Shown here: one piece after another, positions 35,393 through 45,933 of the stretch
Layout: every line of letters starts with the position of its first letter
Numbering within the stretch: position 1 is the first letter of the stretch
NCBI GenBank assembly: GCA_016708875.1
Contig: JADJFA010000002.1
Location: forward strand, 310,001 to 374,000
Length of the DNA stretch: 64,000 bases
Source: Lewinellaceae bacterium
Lineage (GTDB): Bacteria; Bacteroidota; Bacteroidia; Chitinophagales; Saprospiraceae
Direction: 5' to 3'
Translations under genes and position numbers: made by a program
The notes under the pieces: generated by a model
Seen by the model: the letters and a program-made list of their open reading frames with translations, nothing else
Databases searched by the model: none
Told to the model about the DNA's origin: nothing

Positions 35393-37436
35393 ATGAAAAT
35401 GGCCTCAAACGGCGAGCATAATTACCATCACCGACTTTCAACAGCGGGTCTGATTATCACCCTCGGCATCATTTATGGTGACATTGGTACCTCGCCGCTG
35501 TATGTAATGAAATCAATCGTCGGGGATGGGATCGTAAACCGGGAGACCATTTTAGGTGCAGTTTCGCTCGTTTTTTGGACCCTCACCATACAAACCTCCT
35601 TCAAGTATATCGGCCTTGTGCTCCGCGCCGACAATAAAGGCGAAGGAGGCATTTTTTCGCTTTATACACTGGTTCGACGCCGAAGGAAATGGCTTTTATT
35701 TCCAGCCATGATTGGTGGATGCGCAGTACTTTCAGAAGGTATGATTACGCCGCCCATTACGGTTTCGGCGGCAATTGAGAGTTTGGCTTCCGTTCCTGCG
35801 CTGCAAAATATGCATCTTCCGACGATGCAGATTACCATTGGAATCATCAGCTTAATCTTTGTTTTCCAACAGTTTGGAACAGTGGCAGTGGGCAAGCTTT
35901 TTGGTCCGCTGATGCTGCTTTGGTTTTCAATGTTAGGGGTGCTGGGAGGCCTCTCTCTATCCCATGATTGGTCGGTTTTACAGGCATTGAACCCACTTTT
36001 TGCCATCAAAATATTGATAAACCACCCCAACGCGCTGGTGCTGATGGGCGCAGTTTTTTTATGCACCACGGGCGCGGAAGCCCTTTACGCAGATTTGGGC
36101 CATTGTGGAAAGCAGAACATTCGAATCAGTTGGATTTTTGTCAAAACTTGTCTGGTACTCAATTACTTGGGACAAGCGACCTGGTGCCTGCAGTATGAAG
36201 GGAAAAAGTTGCCGACATTTTTGTCAATGGTGGGCGACAAATTGGAACCGCAGCATGTGAACCCCTTTTATGGGGTAATGCCAGATTTCTTTTTGCCATT
36301 TGGCATCGCCATTGCCACTATGGCTGCAATCATCGCCAGCCAAGCCATGATTTCAGGGTCATTCACCTTGGTGAGCGAGGCAATACGCCTGGATTTGCTG
36401 CCAAAATTGACCGTCATTTTCCCAACCCAAATGAAAGGACAGCTTTATGTACCTGCGGTAAATACGCTCCTTTGGGCGGGATGTGTTTTCGTCACGTTTT
36501 ATTTCAAGGAAAGCAAGTACATGGAAGCGGCTTACGGCCTTTCGGTGACATTGACCATGCTCATGTCAACCATTCTGCTTTCCAATTTCTTTGTACTGAA
36601 CCGGGTGAAACCCATTTTCGTATGGATATTCCTGATTTGGTATTTGTGTTTTGAGGGTGCCTTTTTTGCCGCCAACTTATTGAAATTCAAAGACGGAGGC
36701 TTCATTACAGTGCTCATTGCCTCTGTCCTGTTTTTCCTGATGTTCGTCTGGGTGCAAGCCAAAAAAATCAAAAACCGGTACATCCAAAACGTCAAAATCA
36801 ACGATTACATTGACCAGCTCATCCTGCTTGGCAGCGATGACGATATTCCTAAATGTGCCAGTAACCTGGTGTTTCTCAGTAGTACCAAATCACCCAAAAG
36901 GTTGAAGAAAAATACTCTATTCCATCCTTCAGACACAGCCAAAACGCGCTGATATCTATTGGTTTATACATCTCGAAACAACGGACGAGCCATACACCAT
37001 GGAATACAAGGTGAACATGATCGCCCGCGATGACGTGTATAAAGTAAACTTCCGGCTTGGCTTCCGGGTGGAACAGCGCATGAACGTCTTTTTGAGGAAA
37101 GTAGTAGAAGACCTCATGGAAAACGACGAGCTAAATATCCGTTCCCGATACCATGTTGGCCACGGTGAAATTGCTACAGGCGATTTCAAATTTGTAATTA
37201 TCCAGGAATTTCTTTCGCACGAAAACGACCTGCCCTTGCTGGAGCAGGCCGTCATGCGCATTTATTTGGCCGTCAAGAGCGTTACCGCATCACCACAAAA
37301 CTGGTTTGGCCTTGATAGCGATTCGGTGGAAATAGAACAGGTGCCGCTAGTGCTGCGCCGGGTCAAAGATTTGCAATTAAAAAGATCATGTAAAACAGGC
37401 CGGCCACGCGACTATTCGCGCACCGACCTGTGTTGA
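35393..37436 (+). CDS. kup: Kup-type potassium uptake protein, one-base frameshift
   Basis: Inner-membrane K+ transporter of about 680 residues (HAK/KUP/KT family) with 12 helices and a C-terminal cytoplasmic domain. The start at 35393 (MKMASNGEHNYHHRLST) follows the dyad. The signature GIIYGDIGTSPLYVMKSIV is in helix 1; ADNKGEGGIFSLYTLVRR, GGCAVLSEGMITPPITVSAA and TTGAEALYADLGHCGKQNI follow. The frame breaks in the A-run near 36903-36910: one added A joins it to KILYSILQTQPKRADIYWF and TDEPYTMEYKVNMIARDD, the normal C-terminal domain, ending near 37436. A mononucleotide deletion points to read error. Confidence 0.93.
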
Positions 37437-37465
37437 GGGCAAAAAACCCCGCTTGCTATTCTTGT

Positions 37466-38246
37466 CTACTGGGCTGCCTGTGGTTCCCCGTAAATGAAAT
37501 TGTCCATCACCGACACATCAATACTGCCGCCATCATTTGGGCCGAGCGGTGCATTGCCATACTCAATTTTGACTCGATGAACCACTGCCTCCGGGAACAA
37601 TACACCCAGAAAAACATGGCCATTGTTCAAAACTGGCGTAGCATAAGTGCCCAGCGAATTGTCATTTGTGTCGAAATACTCAAAGGCTGTGTTTTCCACC
37701 CTGTCTACGTCTACATACACGGCTCCAAAGCCGCGCACTACTGCCTTCTGACTTGAACCCGGCACATAAAAATAGATGTTGGCGATGTTGCTGCCCACTG
37801 GTGAGAAAAGCCGTTCACCGCTGAATGGCGGAAAAATTGCTGTGTAAGTTGGGTTGATATTACCAAAGGAAGTGGGGGTAGCGGTAGGGTTGTTGCTGTC
37901 AGCGCTGACCATAAGCCCTGTGCCGGGGGTACTGATTACAATACCACGCGAGCGAGGCGCCGTGGGGCTGTTGAACAAATCCGGGGCGTAAAGATTGGGG
38001 GCAGATTCCGCATCCGTGAGGCCATCCCAGTTTACTTCGCGGAATCCGGTTGTGCCTTTTGTGCCTGGGTCGCCACCATTGTCGGCGCCGAGCAAAGCCT
38101 TGTATTCATCAATTTTGGCTTGGATATTTGTACTTGCCGTTAGCACCGTTGGGTCCGGCGAAGTAGTTTTATCTTTTTTACAATTACTGAAAAGAACCAA
38201 CAAAGAATAAAACAATGGCTAATTGCCTAACGCTAGTGTTTTTCAT
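37466..38246 (-). CDS. Hypothetical lipoprotein, frameshifted in the signal peptide
   Basis: Exported lipoprotein of about 260 residues without a family that I can name with confidence. It starts MKNTSVRQLAIVLFFV at 38246; one indel near 38210 joins this to LLVLFSNCKKDKTTSP, a standard lipobox with Cys. The mature part has NWDGLTDAESAPNLYAPDLF, AVVRGFGAVYVDVDRVENT, LGVLFPEAVVHRVKIEYGN and VMDNFIYGEPQAAQ. This order, a calcium-free jelly-roll-like beta domain ending in a D.F.YGEP block, resembles the ligand-binding module found in many PEP-CTERM-type exported proteins, without the sorting signal; this is inference. Confidence 0.72.
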
Positions 38247-38381
38247 AATTCGATCGGTTTGATTGTTAATTGAAGAAGGCAACTTTACCTTCCATTTACT
38301 TTGTGTCGACCGGGAGAAAAACCTAACCTGATAGCGCAAATTTTTATCAGCGTGAGTCGTTATCTTCAACTTTTAAACAAG

Positions 38382-38544
38382 GAGGCTGTCTAAAGTTTTT
38401 TCAACGATTGCCTTTCATGTCTTTTGGGTTCCGACTGCGTTAAATTTTTCGTCCCGCGAGCGCGGGACTATGCCTGCAAAATTTGCCTTGTCTCACCTCA
38501 AAATCCATTGAAAGTCAATTCGTCAAAAAACTTTAGACAGCCTC
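38382..38544. mobile_element. 163-bp MITE-like element
   Basis: Terminal inverted repeats start GAGGCTGTCTAAAGTTTTTT (38382) and end with its complement at 38544; 20 bases match perfectly and the match continues with few mismatches to about 29. The flanks carry AAG on both sides (38379-38381 and 38545-38547), a possible 3-base target duplication. There is no coding capacity. An internal hairpin CCCGCGAGCGCGGG is at about 38453-38466. The ends resemble DDE-transposase insertion sequences, so it is probably moved in trans; no transposase is in the window. It lies 12 bases before the CHAT gene start, in the 310-base gap 38247-38556; the rest of that gap shows a possible -7 TTACTTTG near 38300. 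Confidence 0.75.
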
Positions 38545-38556
38545 AAGACCAATCTT

Positions 38557-41133
38557 ATGAGAAAACACGCTACCTGCTGGTTTTTCCTGCCCTTTCTGTT
38601 GTCAGGCCAGTTACTAATTGGCCAAACCCCTTGTGATACGTTGAGGATCAATGCGTTGCTTGCAAATTCCAATGCATTGTTGGATGCAGGAGAAAGCCTT
38701 TTCGCACTTGATTCCGCTATTCTTGCATTGAACACCATTTCCAATTGCTCGGTAGCACCCGAATTACAGGAAACAGTGTTTCTGCAAACCGATGCGTGCT
38801 TTCAATCTGCTGCATACGATTTTTTGCAAAGAGGTTTGTTCAACAAGTCGATTGATATGTCGGAACGAAGCATCGCGCTCCATCGTCAATTGCCGGAGCA
38901 AAACCCAGATCGCCTGGCAAAATCCTATTTATTGCTGGCAAATGCGCAACACCTCAACGGCAATCCAAAAATAGCCATTGAGGCTGCCTTAAAAGGCTTA
39001 AAAATCACACAAACAGCCAACCCCTTAAGCCTGAAAATCCCTTCGCATTATGACCAGCTCGCCACCTTTCACTTGGCATTGAACGATACTGCTGGCGCCC
39101 GGATTTTCTTACAGGAATGGGATGCTTTTCATCGCCTGCTTGGAAAAAAAGCCACTATGCAAGCGCGTATAAACCTTGCCAATTACTGGTCCATGTACCA
39201 TGAACTAAAGGGTGAACTTCGGCAGGGAATCCGGATACTGGAAGATACCCTGAACCAATACGGCGAATCCTTGCGGGCCAAAGGCGGTTTTTTAGGCATC
39301 GTTGAATTTCGCTTGTGTGAGCTGTACACCTTGGCTGGGGACTACCAAAAATCCCTTTTTTATGCCGATAGAAATATTGCAATGTTTGAAAATCGGCTCA
39401 AACAGCAGAGGGGCAAACTTTTTAGTTGTACACATTATGCCTGGTGTCTGGCACAGGCATCGAGAGCAGCATGGAAGCAGTATGGCATCAGCAAGGACAC
39501 CACCTGGTACAATCTGGCAGAACGCCGTTGCCAGGAGGCAGAGGATGTGGTTTTTGCCATGCGAGATCGAGCGCCCAATGATGGTTTCCGAGATTGGATC
39601 GGAAACGAAGTGGGAATCGTGGCCAATCTTGCCGAAGTACGACAGGGACTGTACGCGCAAACCGGAAATCAAAAACACATCGAGCGGGCCTTTGAATCCA
39701 TCGAGGCAAGTAAGAATTTTGCCGTACAGGAATTCCTTCATGAAACGTACTCCCTGCAATGGGGCGGACTGTCCGATTCGCTTTATCAGCGGGAACTGAC
39801 ATTCCGCCAGGAAGTGAATGATTTGGAGACTAATTTTTTCATGATGCGCACGCGCCAGAATGCCGACAGCCTGATCGCAGCAAATGATCAGGCACTTTTT
39901 GCCTTGCGAGACCAGTACCGAGTTTTTTTGGCAGATTTAGAAAAAACCCAACCTGAATATTTCCGTTTGAAATACAGTCAACCAAAGGCCAGCCTTCGTC
40001 AAGTTCAAACTCAAACCCTTCGCCCAAACCAATGCCTGCTCGATATTTTCATCGAAAATAGCCTGGTATTTGCGCTCCTCGTTCGGCCTGACACGGTGGT
40101 TTGGCTTGCTTCTTCTTTTGACAGCACCTTGGAGATTTCACTCAAAACGCTGGAGCACGAATCCCATCATTTTGCGGAATATCAAAACCTCCCAGAAAAA
40201 GAATATTTAAAACGGCTCCAGTCTTTTGCCGATGCCTCCCATTTGGTCTATAAAGCCTTGATAGCACCATTACGGCCACTACTCCTGGAAGAAGTACTGC
40301 TAATTCCCCGCGACGAACTTGCCAGCCTTCCCTTTGGCGCATTGCTCACCCAACGCGAAACCAATATTGGCCGGCCATTCCTTTGGCATTACCTCGACAA
40401 TGAATTGATAATCAGCCAAGCATACTCAGTCGGGCTGTTTCAATTTGTACAAAACCGACCTGTCGCCAAAAAACCATCCGGGGCTTTGTTGGCACTTGCT
40501 CCGTTTTTTGAAGGCGAAATTTCTGAAGAACTCGAATTGCCAGTAGGCGAAGTAGCAGCACTTACCCGAACCAACATTTTCAAACCTTTGCCCAATAGCG
40601 GCGCGGAGGCTCGGTCCATTGCTCAGTTGTCCAATGGCCAATCAATCGTTGGGGCCAATGCAACCAAAGCCAATTTCCTGAAAAAATGCCAGGACTATAA
40701 TATCCTGCACCTTGCTACCCACAGCGCGGCAAATGAAGTATTGGGTGAATATTCTTTTGTGGCCTTGCAGGCTGAAAATCAAGATCAAAAGATTGATTTG
40801 CTTTATGCCCGGGACATTTACGGTCTCCGACTTTCTGCTGACCTGGTGGTTTTGTCTGCTTGCGAGACTGCCCTGGGCCAATACCGAAAAGATGAGGGAG
40901 TAGTAGGTTTGACCCGTGCTTTTACCTGCGCTGGCGCTCGCAATGTAGTCGCTTCGCTCTGGTCGGTGAATGACGCGAGTACGCAACGATTAATGGTCTT
41001 ATTCTACCAGGAAATCAAAAAGGGAATGCCCTATAATCGTGCGCTGGCGAATGCTAAACGGACTTTTATAAAAGAAAATCGGCAATATGCGCACCCGTAC
41101 TATTGGGCGGGTTTTGTGCTTAATGGGCGTTGA
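38557..41133 (+). CDS. Exported TPR-CHAT domain protein
   Basis: Protein of 858 residues with a signal peptide (FFLPFLLSGQLLIGQ). Residues 30-420 are helical repeats of the TPR type (YLLLANAQHLNGNPKIAIEA and following), then an anti-parallel helical linker. The CHAT caspase-like domain occupies the last 250 residues: ILHLATHSAANE carries the catalytic His (about residue 722) and LVVLSACETALGQ the Cys (about residue 769). EGVVGLTRAFTCAGARNVVA and PYYWAGFVLNGR are the closing CHAT blocks. Both catalytic residues are intact, so protease activity is plausible. CHAT proteins of this layout are numerous in Bacteroidota; the exported form has no known substrate here. Confidence 0.92.
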   Translation: MRKHATCWFFLPFLLSGQLLIGQTPCDTLRINALLANSNALLDAGESLFALDSAILALNTISNCSVAPELQETVFLQTDACFQSAAYDFLQRGLFNKSIDMSERSIALHRQLPEQNPDRLAKSYLLLANAQHLNGNPKIAIEAALKGLKITQTANPLSLKIPSHYDQLATFHLALNDTAGARIFLQEWDAFHRLLGKKATMQARINLANYWSMYHELKGELRQGIRILEDTLNQYGESLRAKGGFLGIVEFRLCELYTLAGDYQKSLFYADRNIAMFENRLKQQRGKLFSCTHYAWCLAQASRAAWKQYGISKDTTWYNLAERRCQEAEDVVFAMRDRAPNDGFRDWIGNEVGIVANLAEVRQGLYAQTGNQKHIERAFESIEASKNFAVQEFLHETYSLQWGGLSDSLYQRELTFRQEVNDLETNFFMMRTRQNADSLIAANDQALFALRDQYRVFLADLEKTQPEYFRLKYSQPKASLRQVQTQTLRPNQCLLDIFIENSLVFALLVRPDTVVWLASSFDSTLEISLKTLEHESHHFAEYQNLPEKEYLKRLQSFADASHLVYKALIAPLRPLLLEEVLLIPRDELASLPFGALLTQRETNIGRPFLWHYLDNELIISQAYSVGLFQFVQNRPVAKKPSGALLALAPFFEGEISEELELPVGEVAALTRTNIFKPLPNSGAEARSIAQLSNGQSIVGANATKANFLKKCQDYNILHLATHSAANEVLGEYSFVALQAENQDQKIDLLYARDIYGLRLSADLVVLSACETALGQYRKDEGVVGLTRAFTCAGARNVVASLWSVNDASTQRLMVLFYQEIKKGMPYNRALANAKRTFIKENRQYAHPYYWAGFVLNGR

Positions 41134-41258
41134 TAGCAACCGGAGTAAAAGACAGCATTTGCCGCGAATCAGCCATTTGAATGTGCAAACGCTCGACTCA
41201 CCAAGCCTATGTTTGTGCCCTGTAATTCCTCACACTCGCCTTTCATCCAATTTTCAAC

Positions 41259-43269
41259 ATGAAACACCGAATACTCTTCCTTTTGCTTTTTTCTTACGCT
41301 ACAAGCCAGGCACAGTTTGCGTCGTTTCCCACGCCAGGCTTGGAGCACGGGGCTATCTACATCTGCAATCCGTGGGATTGCCCGAGTTATTTCAACTTTT
41401 CTACGCGGTATGAAGGCGATACCATTCTTTGTGGTATTACCTGGAACAAATTTGGACAATACGTTCGGGCTGAACAAGGAAAGTATTACATGTTTGTAGA
41501 CTGCAACACGGAAATCCTCATGTACGATTTTTCAAAAAATGTAGGAGATACTGTAGTCACGGGCGATCTCGGAGCATTAAAAGTGATGGAAGTCGGCACA
41601 TTTACCCTTGACAATGGTGAGTTACGCAAGAGGATGGTTATGAAACCGCTCCAACCATCTGTTTCTCAAACCTATACCTGGGTAGATGGCATTGGCGATA
41701 TAGACCGAAGTTTTTTCAGAGCATCTGATTTTGAAGGAGGGCATTCCCAGTTGATTTGTCTTCGGGATACTTCAGGTGTTTTTTACCATGACCCCAGCCC
41801 GTTTTTAGCGCTTGATTGCGATTCCTTGCTTTGCAAAACCGCTTCTGCTTTATTCGATTACAGTTGTTCCGGATCAAACCTACTATTTCAGCAACCAATC
41901 CAAAAATGCAGACAGTTACTATTGGGATTTTGGCGATGGAGAAAGTTCCACTGAAACAAACCCGACGCATATCTATACGACTTCGGGTTGCTATGTGGTT
42001 ACCTTGAAAGCAAAAGCCGAGTGTTTGCCACAGGAAGACATTGCAGCCAAAAGGATTGCAGTAAACACGCCGTTTTTCTGGAAGAAGTCGCCTCATGAAA
42101 TCCCCATTCCCTTTATCAAGATGCAGTTTCTAGACCCACAACAAGGCTGGGCGTTGGGCGACAAAAAGATTTGGAAAACGAGCGATGGAGGCGTCCATTG
42201 GGATACCGTTCCTTATCCAGGACCTGTACGGACGCTGGGAAACTTGCAATTCAAAGATTTTGAACATGGCATCGTACAAATTTTAAAGCCTGGCTCTCCT
42301 TATTACAGTGAAATTCTTTGGACCAACGACGGTATTAATTGGGAAACACAATCATTGGCCCCTAGCCCCACCATTACAGCACTCGAAAGGCTAAACGACA
42401 GTGTGGCGGTGGTGGCAGCACATTACCAAGATATTTTCGTCACCAAAAACTGGGGGCAGACCTGGACAAAGCTCGACCTCCCCGGTGCGATTTCGCTGAT
42501 ACAAGACTTTGTTTCCTTAGGAGGCGATACCGTTTATTTTATTGGCATAAACCAATTGATTCCCCCTTACAACAAATTCGGTTTTGGAAAATCATATAAT
42601 GCCGTTGATTGGGAGGTGCAGGAATATCCTGACATTAAAGGAGCGCGGCAGATCAGTTTTGTTAACTCACAACAAGGCTGGTTGAGCACCGGGGCATCCA
42701 TTTATCATACTCAGAACGCTGGCCAAACATGGCAATTACAAGTACAAACACCCGTAAGCGTTTTTGAAATTGCCTTTGCCGATTCCCTCCATGGCTGGGC
42801 CTGTGGCCACCAAACGGGAATTTATGCCACTTCTGATGGCGGCGATACCTGGGAACAGCAAGCCTGTGCCCGATCGGCAGAACATTTTCGTGGGCTCAAC
42901 GTCTTTTCCTCAAATCAGGGATACATTCTCATGGATGATGGCCTTTACGAGTACAGCGCCGTCCCCGATACCATCAAACTCTGCGAAACCATCCAAACTG
43001 CGGAGCCGACTTTAAATCGGGAGCACTTGTTTTCGATTTACCCAAACCCGACTTCGGGCGAATTAAGCATCCAATGGTATGGTGCAGTGTTGTCGGATGC
43101 CGAAATGGTACTCTTCAATGCACAAGGCACAGAACTGATGCGCTGGCCCGCCGCCGAAACCGCGTATGTTTCTGTAGCACATTTGCCTACAGGCCTTTAC
43201 TTCCTGCAACCGCGTTCTTTGAAAGCGAAATGGATGGGGTCGGCACAGAAACTGGTCATTATTGACTGA
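41259..43269 (+). CDS. T9SS cargo with PKD domain and YCF48-like repeats, frameshifted
   Basis: Exported protein of about 670 residues. Signal peptide MKHRILFLLLFSYATSQAQ at 41259. The first 190 residues form an unnamed beta domain (FASFPTPGLEHGAIY; DTILCGITWNKFGQY). A frameshift near 41870 precedes a PKD domain (YYWDFGDGESSTETNPTHIY). Residues encoded by 42110-42960 form a beta-propeller of the YCF48/BNR type: MQFLDPQQGWALGDKKIWKT with W-TSDGG turns repeated (LHGWACGHQTGIYATSDGGD). The T9SS type A domain ends it (FSIYPNPTSGELSIQW, LPTGLYFLQP). One base repairs the break. The stop overlaps the stop of the convergent CDF gene by 11 bases. Confidence 0.88.
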
Positions 43270-44269
43270 GCGGGTGTAAATCCATCCCATGTTTCTGATT
43301 CAGAGTTACATTCTCCAAAGTCCATTCCAAGCGCCCCTCAAAGGGTGCTTTCCGCACTTCACAATTTTGTATCGGACATACCCGGCACGATCCGGGCGGC
43401 ACACAGCCATCTGTGTGTACGAACAACTCCAATGACTGGTCAAACTCCTTTGCAATGAGCAGGTCGAGCGAGTCCACTTCTGTATGGGCCTGATTTACAT
43501 TGAAATACCAGGGCACTGTAATGTGGCAATCCAGGTGAAGCACAGAGCCGTATTTGATTACCCGGAGGTTATGCAGGTCAATCCAGTTGTCGCGTTTTTG
43601 TTGATTTAGGGCTACGATGAGCCGTTTCAAAAGTTCCGCATCGGCCTCGTCGGTCAGGCCTGCTATTGTTTTACGGATAATTTTACCGCCTTCTACAATG
43701 ATAAAAAGGGCAAAGACAAGCGCGATCGCACTATCAATCCATGCAATGCCCGTGAAGCGCAACAGCAGCAACCCGACCACGATCCCCGCCGTCGTCCAGG
43801 TATCAGAATGAAGGTGTTTCCCACTTGCCTCTAATGCCACTGAGTGTTGTTCCTTGGCAGTGCGGATGCACCACAAACCGAGCGCGTAATTCACAATCGC
43901 AGTGAAAGACACAATCATGATGCCTGTATCCAATTGTCCTACGGTATGAGGATGCATCAGATTGATAAGTGCCTCATAGACAATGATCAATCCGGCGACC
44001 AGAATCAAAATCCCCTCGAAAGAAGCAGAGATGAGTTCGATTTTGCCATGGCCATAAGGATGGTCGTCGTCGCGGGGTTTAGCGGCCAGGCGCAGGCTAT
44101 ACAGCCCGGTAAAACCTGTTACCACGTTTACCGTGCTTTCCAGCGCATCGGTAAGTACTGCCACGGAGTTTGTCAGAAAGTATGCAGTCACTTTCAGGAC
44201 AAACAAAACAATGGAGGTAATCACCACCCATTGTTGTACGCGGACCGCGGGAGTATTTTTTATGCTCAT
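43259..44269 (-). CDS. Cation diffusion facilitator with Cys-rich C-terminal tail
   Basis: Inner-membrane divalent-cation exporter (CDF) of about 336 residues. Helix II has NSVAVLTDALESTVNVV with the metal Asp, and helix V has LHSDTWTTAGIVVG, the paired HxxxD-type site. DDDHPYGHGKIELIS is the conserved loop. After the cytoplasmic domain (LHLDCHITVPWYFNVNQAH) the protein continues with about 60 extra residues containing VPPGSCRVCPIQNCEVRKA: four Cys close together (CVPPGSCRVCPIQNC), which could bind metal or an Fe-S cluster. The start at 44269 (MSIKNTPAVRVQQ) is preferred over an upstream ATG. The metal is unknown. Confidence 0.9.
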   Translation of the reverse strand: MSIKNTPAVRVQQWVVITSIVLFVLKVTAYFLTNSVAVLTDALESTVNVVTGFTGLYSLRLAAKPRDDDHPYGHGKIELISASFEGILILVAGLIIVYEALINLMHPHTVGQLDTGIMIVSFTAIVNYALGLWCIRTAKEQHSVALEASGKHLHSDTWTTAGIVVGLLLLRFTGIAWIDSAIALVFALFIIVEGGKIIRKTIAGLTDEADAELLKRLIVALNQQKRDNWIDLHNLRVIKYGSVLHLDCHITVPWYFNVNQAHTEVDSLDLLIAKEFDQSLELFVHTDGCVPPGSCRVCPIQNCEVRKAPFEGRLEWTLENVTLNQKHGMDLHPLSQ

Positions 44270-44311
44270 GGTTAATTTTATCCGTGATTCATCTGTGCGA
44301 TCCGTGTTCAA

Positions 44312-44689
44312 TCACTCCCAAAAAGTTGGCTCAATTCGCTTTACATAGGGCAGCGAAGCCAATTGGAACAGCACACGCTGATAGTTTTTCTGATGTGTGC
44401 TACCAATGACGAGCCATTGCGAGTCCTTGCAGGCTATTCTACCCTTGCCAGCATTTTTTTGTGCTGTCGCATCTATTTTGTGCACTTGTCGCCAGAATTT
44501 CTCCTCGGAAGGAATGCAGAATTCGTAGTTCATGGCGACTTTCCCCTTGGGTGGTCCGGTCAGGCCCTCCGCATCAAGTTGTTTAAAATCCAATTTTATT
44601 TTTTTCCAGGCATCCGTATTTTCTGGTGGTTTTTGAGACTTACAGGTGGATAAAACAACCATTAAGACTAAAAGGCAAACGCGATTCAT
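44312..44689 (-). CDS. Small hypothetical lipoprotein
   Basis: Lipoprotein of 125 residues: MNRVCLLVLMVVLSTCKSQ has a lipobox-like end (LSTC). The mature part, WKKIKLDFKQLDAEGLTGPP, AMNYEFCIPSEEKFWRQVHK, and KGRIACKDSQWLVIGSTHQ, is not a family I recognise; the order of an EFCIP block and a W.viG.t block suggests a small alpha/beta domain. It lies 42 bases upstream of the CDF gene on the same strand and is probably cotranscribed with it. Confidence 0.78.
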   Translation of the reverse strand: MNRVCLLVLMVVLSTCKSQKPPENTDAWKKIKLDFKQLDAEGLTGPPKGKVAMNYEFCIPSEEKFWRQVHKIDATAQKNAGKGRIACKDSQWLVIGSTHQKNYQRVLFQLASLPYVKRIEPTFWE

Positions 44690-44812
44690 ACAGTCGTGAT
44701 ATTTTGCGCCAAAATACGCCGCCTCACCCAATCAACCACCCACAAATCAACGCATCACCCAATCCCCAAATCAACCCATCACCACACAAGCACATCATCA
44801 ATCAAACATACT

Positions 44813-45799
44813 GTGAATTCACGCCGATCCTTTCTGCAAAACACCCTGCTCGGTGGCCTTGCCGCTGGCACTGCCGATTTTTGGGCAAAGACCCTACCTG
44901 CATTTGATAAGACCGACAAAAACGCCTTTCCGATTGTCATCGCCACCTGGGGGCCTAACCTAAAAGCAAATGCAGCAGCCTGGGAAGTCCTTTCCAAAGG
45001 CGGCTATGCATTGGATGCCGTAGAGGCAGGGGTGCATGTGCCGGAGGCCGATCCCAAAGATACCAGCGTTGGTTACGGTGGTTTCCCTGACCGCGATGGG
45101 CACGTGACGCTTGATGCATGTATTATGGACGAACACGGTATGGCTGGATCAGTGTCTTTTTTAGAACATATTATGCACCCCATCAGTGTGGCGCGGCGAG
45201 TGATGGAAAAAACCCCACACGTTATGCTCGTTGGAGATGGCGCTTTGCAATTTGCACTAAGCGAAGGGTTTAGCAAAATGAACCTACTAACCGATGTAGC
45301 CAGAAAAGCCTGGGAGGAATGGAAAAAAGAGTCTAAATACAAGCCAATCATCAATGTGGAGCGACATGATACAATTGGCATGGTGGCCATTGATACCCAA
45401 AAACGCATCGCGGGGGCATGTACCACCAGTGGGGCGGCATTCAAGATGCATGGCCGTGTAGGCGACAGCCCTATCATCGGTGCAGGCCTGTTTGTAGACA
45501 ACGAAGTAGGAGGCGCAGCCAGCACTGGATTAGGTGAAATGGTGCTACGCACGCTTGGCAGTTTCCTGGTGGTGGAAGAAATGCGGCGCGGTGTGCATCC
45601 GCAAAAAGCCGCAGAAACCGCAGTGAAACGCATCGCGCTCAAATACCCCAAACAAAGTGAGGAGGCTCAGGTTGGTTTTATTGCAGTGGACAAACGAGGT
45701 CGGCATGGTGGTTACGCCATTCATCCAGGCTTCAATTATGTGGTGTACCAACGCGGGGAAAACAAGGTGTACGAATCTGCAAGCCTCTTGGCCAAGTAG
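44813..45799 (+). CDS. N4-(beta-N-acetylglucosaminyl)-L-asparaginase family Ntn hydrolase with twin-arginine signal
   Basis: Exported glycosylasparaginase-type enzyme of 328 residues, made as a precursor that self-cleaves. GTG at 44813 opens NSRRSFLQNTLLGGLAAG, a twin-arginine-like signal; the longer open frame upstream is CA-rich and not conserved. IVIATWGPNLKANAAAWEVL, VEAGVHVPEADPKDTSVGYGG and LDACIMDEHGMAGSVSFLE form the alpha subunit. The cleavage and catalytic Thr lies in RHDTIGMVAIDTQKR (about residue 184). The beta subunit has GACTTSGAAFKMHGRVGDSP and GEMVLRTLGSFLVVEEMRRG. It is most likely periplasmic and acts on N-glycan-Asn or related beta-aspartyl substrates. The stop codon lies at the start of a perfect palindrome. 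Confidence 0.9.
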   Translation: MNSRRSFLQNTLLGGLAAGTADFWAKTLPAFDKTDKNAFPIVIATWGPNLKANAAAWEVLSKGGYALDAVEAGVHVPEADPKDTSVGYGGFPDRDGHVTLDACIMDEHGMAGSVSFLEHIMHPISVARRVMEKTPHVMLVGDGALQFALSEGFSKMNLLTDVARKAWEEWKKESKYKPIINVERHDTIGMVAIDTQKRIAGACTTSGAAFKMHGRVGDSPIIGAGLFVDNEVGGAASTGLGEMVLRTLGSFLVVEEMRRGVHPQKAAETAVKRIALKYPKQSEEAQVGFIAVDKRGRHGGYAIHPGFNYVVYQRGENKVYESASLLAK

Positions 45800-45867
45800 A
45801 ATGTACAATGTTCAAGACCCCGGAGGTTTTCGAAAACCTCCGGGGTCTTGAACATTGTACATTCTAC
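45796..45867. repeat. Perfect 72-bp palindrome at the asparaginase stop codon
   Basis: Arms 45796-45831 and 45832-45867 are perfect complements with no loop. The stop TAG (45797-45799) is inside. Internal words are GTACAATG and CCCCGGAGGTTTTC. There is no T-run. In RNA it would form a 30-plus-bp hairpin at the very end of the coding region. Confidence 0.95.
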
Positions 45868-45933
45868 AAAATCTCTTTGTCCAAATTTGCGTTTAAGCAC
45901 GTTCCAACCCTCTCACTTAAACACGAACTACCC

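Noticed and set aside
44696..44812. Upstream extension of the asparaginase frame
   Set aside because: The sequence is CA-rich, encodes Thr/His/Ser low complexity, and the twin-arginine signal begins exactly at the GTG at 44813.
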